Shown here piece by piece: positions 1 to 5,735 of a DNA stretch of 5,775 bases. Within the stretch, counting starts at the first letter, position 1. The number at the start of each line of letters is the position of its first letter. The translations under genes were made by a program, and so were the position numbers. The notes under the pieces were generated by a model that saw only the letters and a program-made list of their open reading frames with translations, had not been told where the DNA came from and did not search any database. Source of the stretch: DATLXH01 sp035576005 (lineage in GTDB: Bacteria; Acidobacteriota; Thermoanaerobaculia; Gp7-AA8); contig DATLXH010000105.1 of the NCBI GenBank assembly GCA_035576005.1, positions 1-5,775 on the forward strand, read 5' to 3'.

Positions 1-11
1 CCGGCCAGCTC

Positions 12-59
12 GCACCCCGGCAGGGGTGCAAGAAGCTTCTGGCACCCCTGCCGGGGTGC
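12..59. repeat. 48-bp near-perfect palindrome, REPIN-like pair of inverted hairpins
   Basis: Seen directly: the arm at 12-29 (GCACCCCGGCAGGGGTGC) is the exact reverse complement of the arm at 42-59. The linker contains the palindrome AGAAGCTTCT at 31-40, so only one base pair (30/41) breaks a 48-bp palindrome. Each arm is also a hairpin by itself, with a 7-bp stem GCACCCC/GGGGTGC and a 4-nt loop (GGCA in the left arm, TGCC in the right). Two short hairpin units in opposite orientation with a brief spacer is the architecture of REP doublets (REPIN/BIME), which RAYT-type transposases mobilise. No RAYT gene is in the window, so that identity is inference. It could instead stabilise or end the transcript of a gene lying to the left; neither arm is followed by a run of T. 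Confidence 0.8.
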
Positions 60-71
60 ATGAGTGTTTCT

Positions 72-114
72 GCACTCCGGTCCGGTGGCATCGCGCTCCG
101 CGCTCAGCCACCGG
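72..114. repeat. Degenerate third repeat copy plus 8-bp inverted repeat
   Basis: The segment 72-89 (GCACTCCGGTCCGGTGGC) matches the right arm at 42-59 at 12 of 18 positions. It begins exactly 30 bp after that arm, which itself begins 30 bp after the left arm at 12. Its right half, CCGGTGGC (82-89), is perfectly complementary to GCCACCGG (107-114), giving an 8-bp stem with a 17-nt loop. The stem is seen directly. That 72-89 is a decayed relative of the flanking repeat is inference from the spacing and partial identity. Confidence 0.45.
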
Positions 115-115
115 C

Positions 116-328
116 TACCCTCTCGCTGCCCCTCCCGGGGCACACGCAAGGCCTGCCCGCTCCAGAGTTGCAGTCGCTCCGTGTCATCCCTTCTTCACCA
201 GCGTTTCCCGCTGTTACCTGCTCGGGACGACATCTCGTTTCTTTTTCTCAATTGCGTTGTTTTTTGCTGTGCATCCCTTGCGGGACGACATGGGTGCGGA
301 GTTGCCGAGGTCTCGAGAAGCCGGTGGG
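116..328. other. Noncoding leader region with split direct repeats and T-rich tract
   Basis: I see no credible gene here: the open frames give Arg/Ser/Pro/Cys-rich translations without recognisable motifs. Structures that can be seen are a small hairpin at 128-141 (GCCCC/GGGGC), a 5-bp hairpin at 199-213 (CAGCG/CGCTG), and a T-rich stretch at about 234-266 that includes six T's at 260-265. Two split direct repeats are also present: CATCCCTT at 185-192 and 272-279, and CGGGACGACAT at 223-233 and 281-291. In the second pair the two halves are 1 nt apart; in the first they are separated by 30 nt that contain the 199-213 hairpin. The function is unknown. It could be the 3' end of an upstream transcription unit, a small RNA, or relics of repeats. 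Confidence 0.4.
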
Positions 329-358
329 GTGACCCGCGAGCGGCGTCTCCGTTAAGAT
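329..358 (+). promoter_or_regulatory. Putative aroB promoter, near-leaderless
   Basis: A -10-like TAAGAT lies at 353-358 (4 of 6 to TATAAT). A -35-like GTGACC lies at 329-334 (4 of 6 to TTGACA) with an 18-nt spacer. Nine nucleotides separate the -10 box from the ATG at 368, so transcription would begin at about 364-367, leaving almost no 5' leader. The bases before the ATG (GATTCGCCGCTC) contain no Shine-Dalgarno sequence, which fits leaderless translation. Each box alone is weak; support comes from the same arrangement at the two other unit starts in this window. Confidence 0.4.
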
Positions 359-367
359 TCGCCGCTC

Positions 368-1459
368 ATGAAATCTTCTGCATCCGTGCAGCCGTATCGC
401 ATCGTCCGCCAGCGCGCTTCCACTTACCCGGTGTATGTAGGGGCGGGACTTCTCGCGTCGGCTGGATCGATCGTGGCTGACCTTCGTCCCCATGGACGGA
501 AGTTTCTCGCTGCAACGGATCGCGGTCGCGAGCTCTTTGAGAATCGACTGCTACGCTCGTTCGCTAAGGACATCGCATGGATCACCATGGAAGATGGTGA
601 AGCGAACAAGACCTTCGAAACCGCCAGTGCTCTCGTTACGGCACTGATCGATGCTGGAGTAAAGCGCGACTCCGTGGTGGTGGCGGCAGGGGGCGGGGTG
701 GCAGGTGACACGGCAGGGTTCGCCGCGTCCATCGTTCTGCGAGGGATCGATCTCGTTCAGATCCCTACGACTCTGCTCGCGCAGGTGGACAGCAGCATCG
801 GTGGGAAGGTCGGGGTGAATCACGCAGCCGGCAAGAACCTGATCGGAGCGTTTCATCCGCCGATCGCGGTGATCGCCGATACGGAAGCTCTCGAGACCTT
901 GCCTCGCAATGAGCTTCTATCGGGAGTGTACGAATCGCTCAAAGGAGGCGTGATAGGAGATCCGGAGCTGTTCGAGCTTCTCGAAGGATCTTCGAGCGGA
1001 GTGCTCAGATGCGAAGGTTCAGTGCTGGAGAGTGTGGTACGTCGATCCATAGACCTCAAAGCTTCGATTGTGGAAGAGGATGAGCGCGAAGGGGACCGTC
1101 GCAGAATTCTGAATTACGGTCACACGATCGGTCACGGCATCGAGGCGGCGCTTGGTTACGAAGGGCTCACCCACGGCGAGGCAGTCGCATGGGGAATGAT
1201 CGCCGCCAATGCGATTGCGTGTAGACGGGGAGTGCTCTCCCGCGAAACGTCCTCGCGGATCGAATCCGCGATCCGCAGATACGAGCCTCGAGCAATTCCA
1301 CCGCTCGATCGAGATGCCCTGTTGAATGCAATGTCACGCGACAAAAAATTCGCGGAAGGCAAGCAGGTGATGATCTTCGTGCGTGAAATCGGCCAGTGCG
1401 ACATCGTTTCCGACGTGACTGGAGACGAGCTGCGATTCGGAGTCTCGAGCGTTCTTTAG
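368..1459 (+). CDS. aroB: 3-dehydroquinate synthase
   Basis: AroB is the cytoplasmic enzyme for the second step of the shikimate pathway. It converts DAHP to 3-dehydroquinate with catalytic NAD+ and a divalent metal, usually zinc. The product is 363 aa, a normal family length. The NAD-binding glycine motif AAGGGVAGD is at residues 107-114 or so, and the signature PTTLLAQVDSSIGGK at 133-147 is followed by the GKN motif at 155-157. The three expected metal ligands are E189 (in YESLKGG), H252 (in LNYGHTIGH) and H269 (in THGEAV). Their spacings of 63 and 17 residues equal those I recall for the E. coli enzyme. A late DKKF motif is at 325-328. The ATG at 368 gives a normal short N-terminus before the PVYVGAGLL strand; no Shine-Dalgarno precedes it. 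The gene stands alone, with no other aro gene in view, and its TAG overlaps the stop of the convergent kinase gene. All key residues are intact. Confidence 0.97.
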   Translation: MKSSASVQPYRIVRQRASTYPVYVGAGLLASAGSIVADLRPHGRKFLAATDRGRELFENRLLRSFAKDIAWITMEDGEANKTFETASALVTALIDAGVKRDSVVVAAGGGVAGDTAGFAASIVLRGIDLVQIPTTLLAQVDSSIGGKVGVNHAAGKNLIGAFHPPIAVIADTEALETLPRNELLSGVYESLKGGVIGDPELFELLEGSSSGVLRCEGSVLESVVRRSIDLKASIVEEDEREGDRRRILNYGHTIGHGIEAALGYEGLTHGEAVAWGMIAANAIACRRGVLSRETSSRIESAIRRYEPRAIPPLDRDALLNAMSRDKKFAEGKQVMIFVREIGQCDIVSDVTGDELRFGVSSVL

Positions 1460-2490
1460 GCCGCTCGTCGGACGGGCAGCCTCAGCACCATGCTCGTGCC
1501 GATACCCTCGAGGCTCGAGACGGTCACATCGCCTCCATGCGCCTCGATCACCTGTTTCACGATGTAGAGGCCGAGGCCTGTGCCGCCGCCGCCGCGAATC
1601 GATTTGTTTTTACTCTGTTTGTACTTCTCGAAGATCTGCTGTACTTCGGCCGCCTTGATTCCCATTCCGGTGTCCGTGACAGTCACGACGATGGAGTCGG
1701 GCAGATCTCCCTTACGAATCACCTGCGCAGCCACCGAAATCAAACCTTTCTTGGGCGTGAACTTGAGTGAGTTGCTGATCAGGTTGATCACTGCCTGCGT
1801 GAGTTTTTCCACGCTGCCGTTGATCTGAGGCAGATCCTGTCCGTGTGCCGAGAGCAGGAAGACATTGACGCGACCTGCTACGGACTGGAGACTGCGGACG
1901 GCACGTCTCAGGATGCTCGAGATCGCCATCGGGTCGTTGCCGACGTCAAAGTTTCCCGATTCGATCTTGGAGAAATCGAGCAGTTCGTTGATGAGATTCA
2001 TCATTCGCTCGGACTCCCGCGAGGCCTCACGCAACAACTCCTCATGCAAGGGATCGAAGCGGCTGCTTTCCTGGCCGAGCACGAAATCGAGAGTTCCCTG
2101 GATGCCGGACAGAGGGCCTCGAAGATCGTGAACAATCATGGAGGTGAAATCGGACTTTGCCTGTTCTGCTTCGCGCTGGCGGGTTACGTCATCGAAGGCG
2201 AGCGCCACCTCGTGGACCATCTCATGGCGCGCGATGATTCTCTCCACACGGTAGATCCGGCCCTGGAACTCGACTTCCATAGAGAAGTCTCCGCTTCCGC
2301 CGATGAAAAAAGGCTGCAGCCATCCTCGTTCACCAGCGACTGCTCGAGCCGCGCGCTGAAACCAGTCCTTCGCTTCACTCCCGAAAGTCTCGGTAAAAGC
2401 TTCATTCTGATACGTGATCGCACCGGTGTCCGAGACGACAGCAATCGGCGTTGGCAGCTTGTCGATGATTGCCGGACCAAAGTTGTTCAT
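1456..2490 (-). CDS. Soluble PAS-domain sensor histidine kinase
   Basis: The product (344 aa) is a two-component sensor kinase that should autophosphorylate on histidine and pass the phosphate to a response-regulator aspartate. A PAS-like sensor domain covers about residues 8-103 (it begins IDKLPTPIAVVSDTGAITY), followed by a short helical linker. HisKA carries the H-box VHDLRGPL with phosphoacceptor H121. The HATPase_c domain follows, with N-box NLISNSLKFTP (about 236-246, key N240), G1 box DTGMGI (273-278), F box IFEKY (286-290) and G2 box GGTGLGL (302-308). There is no membrane segment or signal peptide, so the signal is probably cytoplasmic; the ligand cannot be predicted. No receiver domain or response-regulator gene is in the window, so it is an orphan as seen here. 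It is the second gene of a minus-strand operon, starting inside the ATGA overlap with the upstream small gene. No Shine-Dalgarno precedes the start (CTCTTCCATC), so it probably depends on translational coupling. Its TAA overlaps the aroB TAG. Confidence 0.95.
   Translation of the reverse strand: MNNFGPAIIDKLPTPIAVVSDTGAITYQNEAFTETFGSEAKDWFQRAARAVAGERGWLQPFFIGGSGDFSMEVEFQGRIYRVERIIARHEMVHEVALAFDDVTRQREAEQAKSDFTSMIVHDLRGPLSGIQGTLDFVLGQESSRFDPLHEELLREASRESERMMNLINELLDFSKIESGNFDVGNDPMAISSILRRAVRSLQSVAGRVNVFLLSAHGQDLPQINGSVEKLTQAVINLISNSLKFTPKKGLISVAAQVIRKGDLPDSIVVTVTDTGMGIKAAEVQQIFEKYKQSKNKSIRGGGGTGLGLYIVKQVIEAHGGDVTVSSLEGIGTSMVLRLPVRRAA
2487..2490 (-). promoter_or_regulatory. ATGA start/stop overlap coupling the small gene to the kinase
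   Basis: On the minus strand the bases ATGA at 2490-2487 contain both the kinase ATG (2490-2488) and the TGA of the upstream gene (2489-2487). This junction is typical of termination-reinitiation coupling. The lack of a ribosome-binding site before the kinase ATG supports dependence on translation of the first gene and suggests that the two proteins are made in linked amounts. Confidence 0.75.
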
Positions 2491-2906
2491 GATGGAAGAG
2501 TGATCGCTTTCTGTGAATTCAGCTTGGCGATACTGAAAAGCGTGGTGAATGCATCGAAGGGGCTCAGGATCAGCAGTTTCTGGAGATCGAGGCGACCATC
2601 GATCAGAGACACGAGATATCCCTCCTGAGCGGTAAGGTTGAAGCGTCCGAAATCGCTCAGGAATTCGGGTGACATCTTAGGCACCGCCTGCATCCCTTTC
2701 GACAGAGAGAGAAGGTCCCGCACCACTACCGTTCGAATGATCTCCGCGTAGCCTCGCAGGGACATGTCATTCGGAAAGCTCTCTCGCGCTTCCACGATCT
2801 TGTTGTACGTGTGCCACGGCCCATTCTGCGCAAGGGAATCTGTGACGAGCCGGGCCCAGTCGGGAGGAGGGTTGGGAGTTGTGCGGTCGATCGGACTGAC
2901 AGTCAT
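2487..2906 (-). CDS. Small protein with probable winged-helix-like C-terminal module, kinase operon partner
   Basis: I do not recognise this as a named gene. From the ATG at 2906 the product is 139 aa, soluble, with no signal peptide or membrane segment. The first ~15 residues are Pro/Thr-rich and probably disordered (TTPNPPPDW), followed by predicted helices (to about residue 80). The C-terminal part, about 86-135, contains LTAQEGYLVSLIDGRLD, then LILSPFDAFTTLFSIAKLN and a final KAI strand. This resembles, from memory, the winged-helix-like module (LspeEgyllsliDG...) found at the C-terminus of DUF4388-type and related signalling proteins of Acidobacteria and Deltaproteobacteria; a profile search would settle it. 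It is first in the operon and overlaps the kinase by 4 nt, so a role as the kinase's partner or regulator is plausible but inferred. An alternative ATG at 2918 adds four residues (MCDP), but it lies within the putative -10 box TACAAT, so I prefer 2906. Confidence 0.8.
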   Translation of the reverse strand: MTVSPIDRTTPNPPPDWARLVTDSLAQNGPWHTYNKIVEARESFPNDMSLRGYAEIIRTVVVRDLLSLSKGMQAVPKMSPEFLSDFGRFNLTAQEGYLVSLIDGRLDLQKLLILSPFDAFTTLFSIAKLNSQKAITLPS

Positions 2907-2916
2907 CGGATCGCAC

Positions 2917-2922
2917 ATTGTA
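2917..2922 (-). promoter_or_regulatory. Putative -10 box of the kinase operon
   Basis: On the minus strand TACAAT (2922 to 2917) matches TATAAT at 5 of 6 positions. It lies 10 nt before the ATG at 2906, predicting transcription from about 2911-2907 and a leader of only a few nucleotides. I find no good -35 at 16-18 nt. The box overlaps the alternative ATG at 2918, which argues against that start being used from this promoter. Confidence 0.4.
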
Positions 2923-2968
2923 CCGCCAGCGGCCAGGATGACGTGGTGCCGGGCCGGGGAACTTCTCG

Positions 2969-2974
2969 TAGAAT
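2969..2974 (+). promoter_or_regulatory. Putative -10 box of the PBP1A gene
   Basis: TAGAAT at 2969-2974 matches TATAAT at 5 of 6 positions and ends 7 nt before the ATG at 2982, so transcription would begin at or very near that ATG. No good -35 is visible. The box contains the first bases of the alternative ATG at 2973. It lies about 47 bp from the opposite-facing TACAAT, so the two divergent promoters would be close enough to interfere with each other or share a regulator. Confidence 0.4.
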
Positions 2975-2981
2975 GGCGCGA

Positions 2982-5534
2982 ATGGAGCCTTCGGGAATCA
3001 ACGAGACCACAGACTCGCGCGAATCCGTCAGTGAACAGGCAGGGAAGGGGGACAGGGCTCGTCCTCCGCGCCGGCGGCGCTCACGTCTCGGGTTTCTCCT
3101 CCTCGCGATCGCGCTTGGTATACCGAGCGGCTTCCTCTTCGCTCGACTGGTTCGGATGCCGCTGGTCGAAACGCTCGACACCTACCAGCCGGGAATCATC
3201 ACCAGGATGTATGCCCGTAACGGAGCGGTCCTCGCCGAGTATGCGATCCAGCGGAGAATCGTAGTCCCCAAGAAGGAGATCGCCCCGGCACTCATCAACG
3301 CCATCGTGGCCACAGAAGACGCAGGTTTCTACCGCCATGGTGGGATCGACCCGAAGGCGATTCTTCGGGCGCTCATCAAAGACGCGATCGCGAGAAAAAA
3401 AGTCGAAGGGGCATCGACGCTGACCCAGCAGCTCGCCAAGCAGGTCTTCCTCACCCCCGAGAAGACGTGGCGTCGCAAGATTAACGAGATGCTGCTCGCG
3501 GTCGAAGTCGAGAAGCGTCTGACGAAAGATCAGATCTTCGAGCTTTACGCAAACCAGCTCTATCTGGGGCACGGCGCTTACGGGGTCGAATCGGCTTCGC
3601 GACTGTATTTCGGGAAGCACGCGAAGGATCTGACGCTTCCCGAGGCCGCCCTGATCGCAGCCGTCATCAGACGGCCGTCGTACTACTCACCCATATCGAA
3701 CATGGACGCGGCGGTCGGGCGTCGCAACTACGTCATCCGCCGGATGCTCGCCGAAAAGTACATCAGTCGCGACGAGGCGGACAGGGCGATCAGCACTCCT
3801 ATCGTCTTTGGTTCCTATAAAGAAGAGGCGCCGAAGGTCGGCGCCTACTTTTCCGAGCAGGTCCGCCAGCACATCGAGCAACATTACGGCACCGAGGATC
3901 TTTATCGGAATGGGCTCAAGGTTTATACGACGCTGGATCTCGCTCTGCAGAAACACGCGGAGGACGCTCTCAAGAATGGTCTGCGCAAGATCGATCGTCG
4001 ACGTGGATACAGGAAGCCGGCGCGCAATCTTCTGAAAGAGGGGATCGAGCTGGCCGCGTTCAAGGATCCGAGCTGGGACGATGAACGAGTTCCCAACACC
4101 CTGATCGCAGGCGTTGTGACGGCCGTCGATGCAAACAGCGTTGACGTGCGGATCGGTGACGAAACGCTGGAGCTCGGCAAGAGCTCCTGGGCCTGGAGCC
4201 GGAAGACGACGCTGTCAGGGTTCCTCAAGACAGGCGACCTGATTTCGGTCCGCTACGATCTCGATCCGAAAACGCAGGCGAAGCGCTGGTTCATCGATCA
4301 GGTTCCGCAGGTCCAGGGCGCGATCGTGGCTCTCGACGTCAAGAGCGGAGAAGTGCGAGCGCTTGTGGGTGGCTACGACTTCGCGATGTCGAAGTTCAAT
4401 CGCGCAGTGCAATCGGTGCGTCAGACCGGCTCCGCCTTCAAACCATTCGTGTATGGCGCAGCCTTCGAGAACGGATATACGCCCGGGGACACAATCTTCG
4501 ACGCACCGGTCGCGATCCCCGTTGGCCGCGCCACCTACTCGCCCAGAAACTATTACGGCAAGTACGCAGGCATCGTAACGATTCAGCGGGCCGTCGAATT
4601 GTCGATCAACGTTCCAGCTGTCAAAGCCTACGTCATGGTGGGGGGCCAGAAGGTCGTCGACTTCGCGAAGCGATGCGGGATCACGTCGGATCTGCCGCGG
4701 TATCCGTCGCTCGCGCTAGGTGCTGGTGGCGTCTCGCCGCTCGAGATGACCGCCGCATACAATGTGTTTGCGAATCAAGGTGTCTACACGAAGCCGCGCC
4801 TCATCCGAAAGATCACCGACTCGACGGACAAGGTGCTCGAGGAGGGATACCCCGAGCTTTCGGAAGCGACGTCGGCTCAGAACGCGTATCTCATGACGTA
4901 CGTCATGCAGGGGACGATCGACCGGGGAACTGCGTTTGACGCTCGCCATCTGCCGGGCGCGTTTGCAGGGAAAACGGGAACGACCAATGGATACACCGAC
5001 GCCTGGTTTGTCGGCTACTCTCCCGACATAGCAGTCGGTGTATGGGTCGGCTACGACGATCCCAGGCGCTCCCTCGGAGGAGGCTCGACCGGGGCGGACA
5101 TCGCGCTCCCTATCTGGATCGATTTCTTCAAACGACTGGACATCGACAAACTGCGTGGCGAACCGAAGGCTGAGTTTGAGATGCCGCCTGGAGTCGTGAT
5201 TGTCCCGATGGATCTGAGGAGCGGACGGCGCGGAGTCGGACCATGCGGCCGAGTGGTCAAGGAAGCTTTCATTACAGGGACTGAGCCAAACCGTGATTGC
5301 AGTGGATCAGTCGTCGCAGTCGCGAAGCTTCCGTATTACCTGCAGCGTCCGTTCTACCAGCCAAAGGAAACCGAGCCGACTGTTGCGGCCACGGATGTCA
5401 TGGCGCAGACCGGGGAAGGAGGCGAGTCTCCGGCGCCTGCGGATTCTGCATTGCCGGAGACGGCGGGAGAGTCGACCCCGCCGCAGGCTCCGAGAGCCGA
5501 TGCACCGGGTGAGATTCCACCGCCGCCAGGCTAG
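2982..5534 (+). CDS. mrcA: Penicillin-binding protein 1A family, bifunctional glycosyltransferase/transpeptidase
   Basis: Class A PBP that polymerises lipid II into glycan strands and cross-links the peptides, anchored in the inner membrane with its catalytic domains outside the cytoplasm. From 2982 it is 850 aa, close to known PBP1A proteins. A basic cytoplasmic stretch (about 25-35) precedes one membrane helix (about 36-57). The GT51 domain (about 70-235) has catalytic E112 in ATEDAGFYRHGG, then GASTLTQQLAK (143-153), KINE (166-169) and an ELYANQLYLG-type motif (187-196). An OB-like insert lies at about 370-430. The transpeptidase carries S484-A-F-K487, S541-I-N543 and K664-T-G-T667, all intact. 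Two cysteines (C755, C773) bracket a GTEP segment near the C-terminus, and the last ~55 residues are Pro/Ala/Glu/Thr-rich and probably disordered. The ATG at 2973 (853 aa) is the alternative start, with a distant GGGGA at 2956-2960; an ATG at 2811 would run through the divergent gene and is unlikely. Confidence 0.97.
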   Translation: MEPSGINETTDSRESVSEQAGKGDRARPPRRRRSRLGFLLLAIALGIPSGFLFARLVRMPLVETLDTYQPGIITRMYARNGAVLAEYAIQRRIVVPKKEIAPALINAIVATEDAGFYRHGGIDPKAILRALIKDAIARKKVEGASTLTQQLAKQVFLTPEKTWRRKINEMLLAVEVEKRLTKDQIFELYANQLYLGHGAYGVESASRLYFGKHAKDLTLPEAALIAAVIRRPSYYSPISNMDAAVGRRNYVIRRMLAEKYISRDEADRAISTPIVFGSYKEEAPKVGAYFSEQVRQHIEQHYGTEDLYRNGLKVYTTLDLALQKHAEDALKNGLRKIDRRRGYRKPARNLLKEGIELAAFKDPSWDDERVPNTLIAGVVTAVDANSVDVRIGDETLELGKSSWAWSRKTTLSGFLKTGDLISVRYDLDPKTQAKRWFIDQVPQVQGAIVALDVKSGEVRALVGGYDFAMSKFNRAVQSVRQTGSAFKPFVYGAAFENGYTPGDTIFDAPVAIPVGRATYSPRNYYGKYAGIVTIQRAVELSINVPAVKAYVMVGGQKVVDFAKRCGITSDLPRYPSLALGAGGVSPLEMTAAYNVFANQGVYTKPRLIRKITDSTDKVLEEGYPELSEATSAQNAYLMTYVMQGTIDRGTAFDARHLPGAFAGKTGTTNGYTDAWFVGYSPDIAVGVWVGYDDPRRSLGGGSTGADIALPIWIDFFKRLDIDKLRGEPKAEFEMPPGVVIVPMDLRSGRRGVGPCGRVVKEAFITGTEPNRDCSGSVVAVAKLPYYLQRPFYQPKETEPTVAATDVMAQTGEGGESPAPADSALPETAGESTPPQAPRADAPGEIPPPPG

Positions 5535-5649
5535 CCCCGCATTTCTCACAGACCTTCGCCGCGAGATGGCCGAGAGCGGCCTGGATGCGAGGCGCACGAC
5601 GGTTTCGCGACGAGAGCATAAATGACACTGTGTGGAGAGCAACCGGGGC
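5535..5649. other. Intergenic region after PBP1A gene, small hairpin
   Basis: I see no credible gene in this stretch. A 5-bp hairpin GGCCG-AGAG-CGGCC lies at 5568-5581, 34 nt after the PBP1A stop. It has no following T run, so it is at best a weak candidate for the transcript end. A short inverted motif ACACTGTGT lies at 5625-5633. Confidence 0.25.
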
Positions 5650-5683
5650 GGGTGTAGGGACGCAGGGCCTGCGTCCGGCACCC
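5650..5683. repeat. Two-part GC-rich hairpin, possible dispersed intergenic repeat
   Basis: Seen directly: an inner stem GGACGCAG (5658-5665) pairs perfectly with CTGCGTCC (5669-5676) around a 3-nt loop. An outer clamp GGGTG (5650-5654) pairs with CACCC (5679-5683), with a small internal loop of TAG against GG between them. No T run follows on either strand, so an ordinary intrinsic terminator is unlikely. Being compact, GC-rich, symmetric and placed after a gene fits a REP-like intergenic repeat. Only one copy is in the window, so repeat status is inference. Confidence 0.5.
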
Positions 5684-5735
5684 AGACATTCGCATCAGGA
5701 ATTCTGCATCCCGGCATGAACCCTCGTCCAAAGCG

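Noticed and set aside
1..115. CRISPR array suggested by 30-bp periodicity
   Set aside because: There are only three units, alternating in orientation and diverging, with about 12-nt linkers that are too short for spacers. No cas gene is present.
26..480. Plus-strand open frames of 90-138 codons over the upstream region
   Set aside because: They begin in or next to the palindromic repeat, are rich in Arg, Ser, Pro and Cys, carry no recognisable motif, and one runs into aroB out of frame. GC-rich noncoding sequence readily gives such frames.
1843..2628. 261-codon plus-strand frame opposite the kinase gene
   Set aside because: It lies antisense to the kinase and the end of the small gene, both strongly supported, and its translation shows no domain or motif.
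2811..2981. Extended N-terminus for PBP1A from the ATG at 2811
   Set aside because: It would overlap about 95 nt of the divergent small gene and add 57 residues unlike any PBP1A N-terminus. The basic stretch and membrane anchor are complete from 2982.
3081..3620. 179-codon minus-strand frame opposite the PBP1A glycosyltransferase region
   Set aside because: This is a mirror frame of a well-supported gene. Its composition mirrors PBP1A codon use and there is no motif of its own.
5650..5683. Intrinsic terminator for the PBP1A gene
   Set aside because: The stem is strong, but no T run follows on the plus strand (CAGACATT follows) and it lies 115 nt past the stop codon. Kept as a repeat-type hairpin instead.
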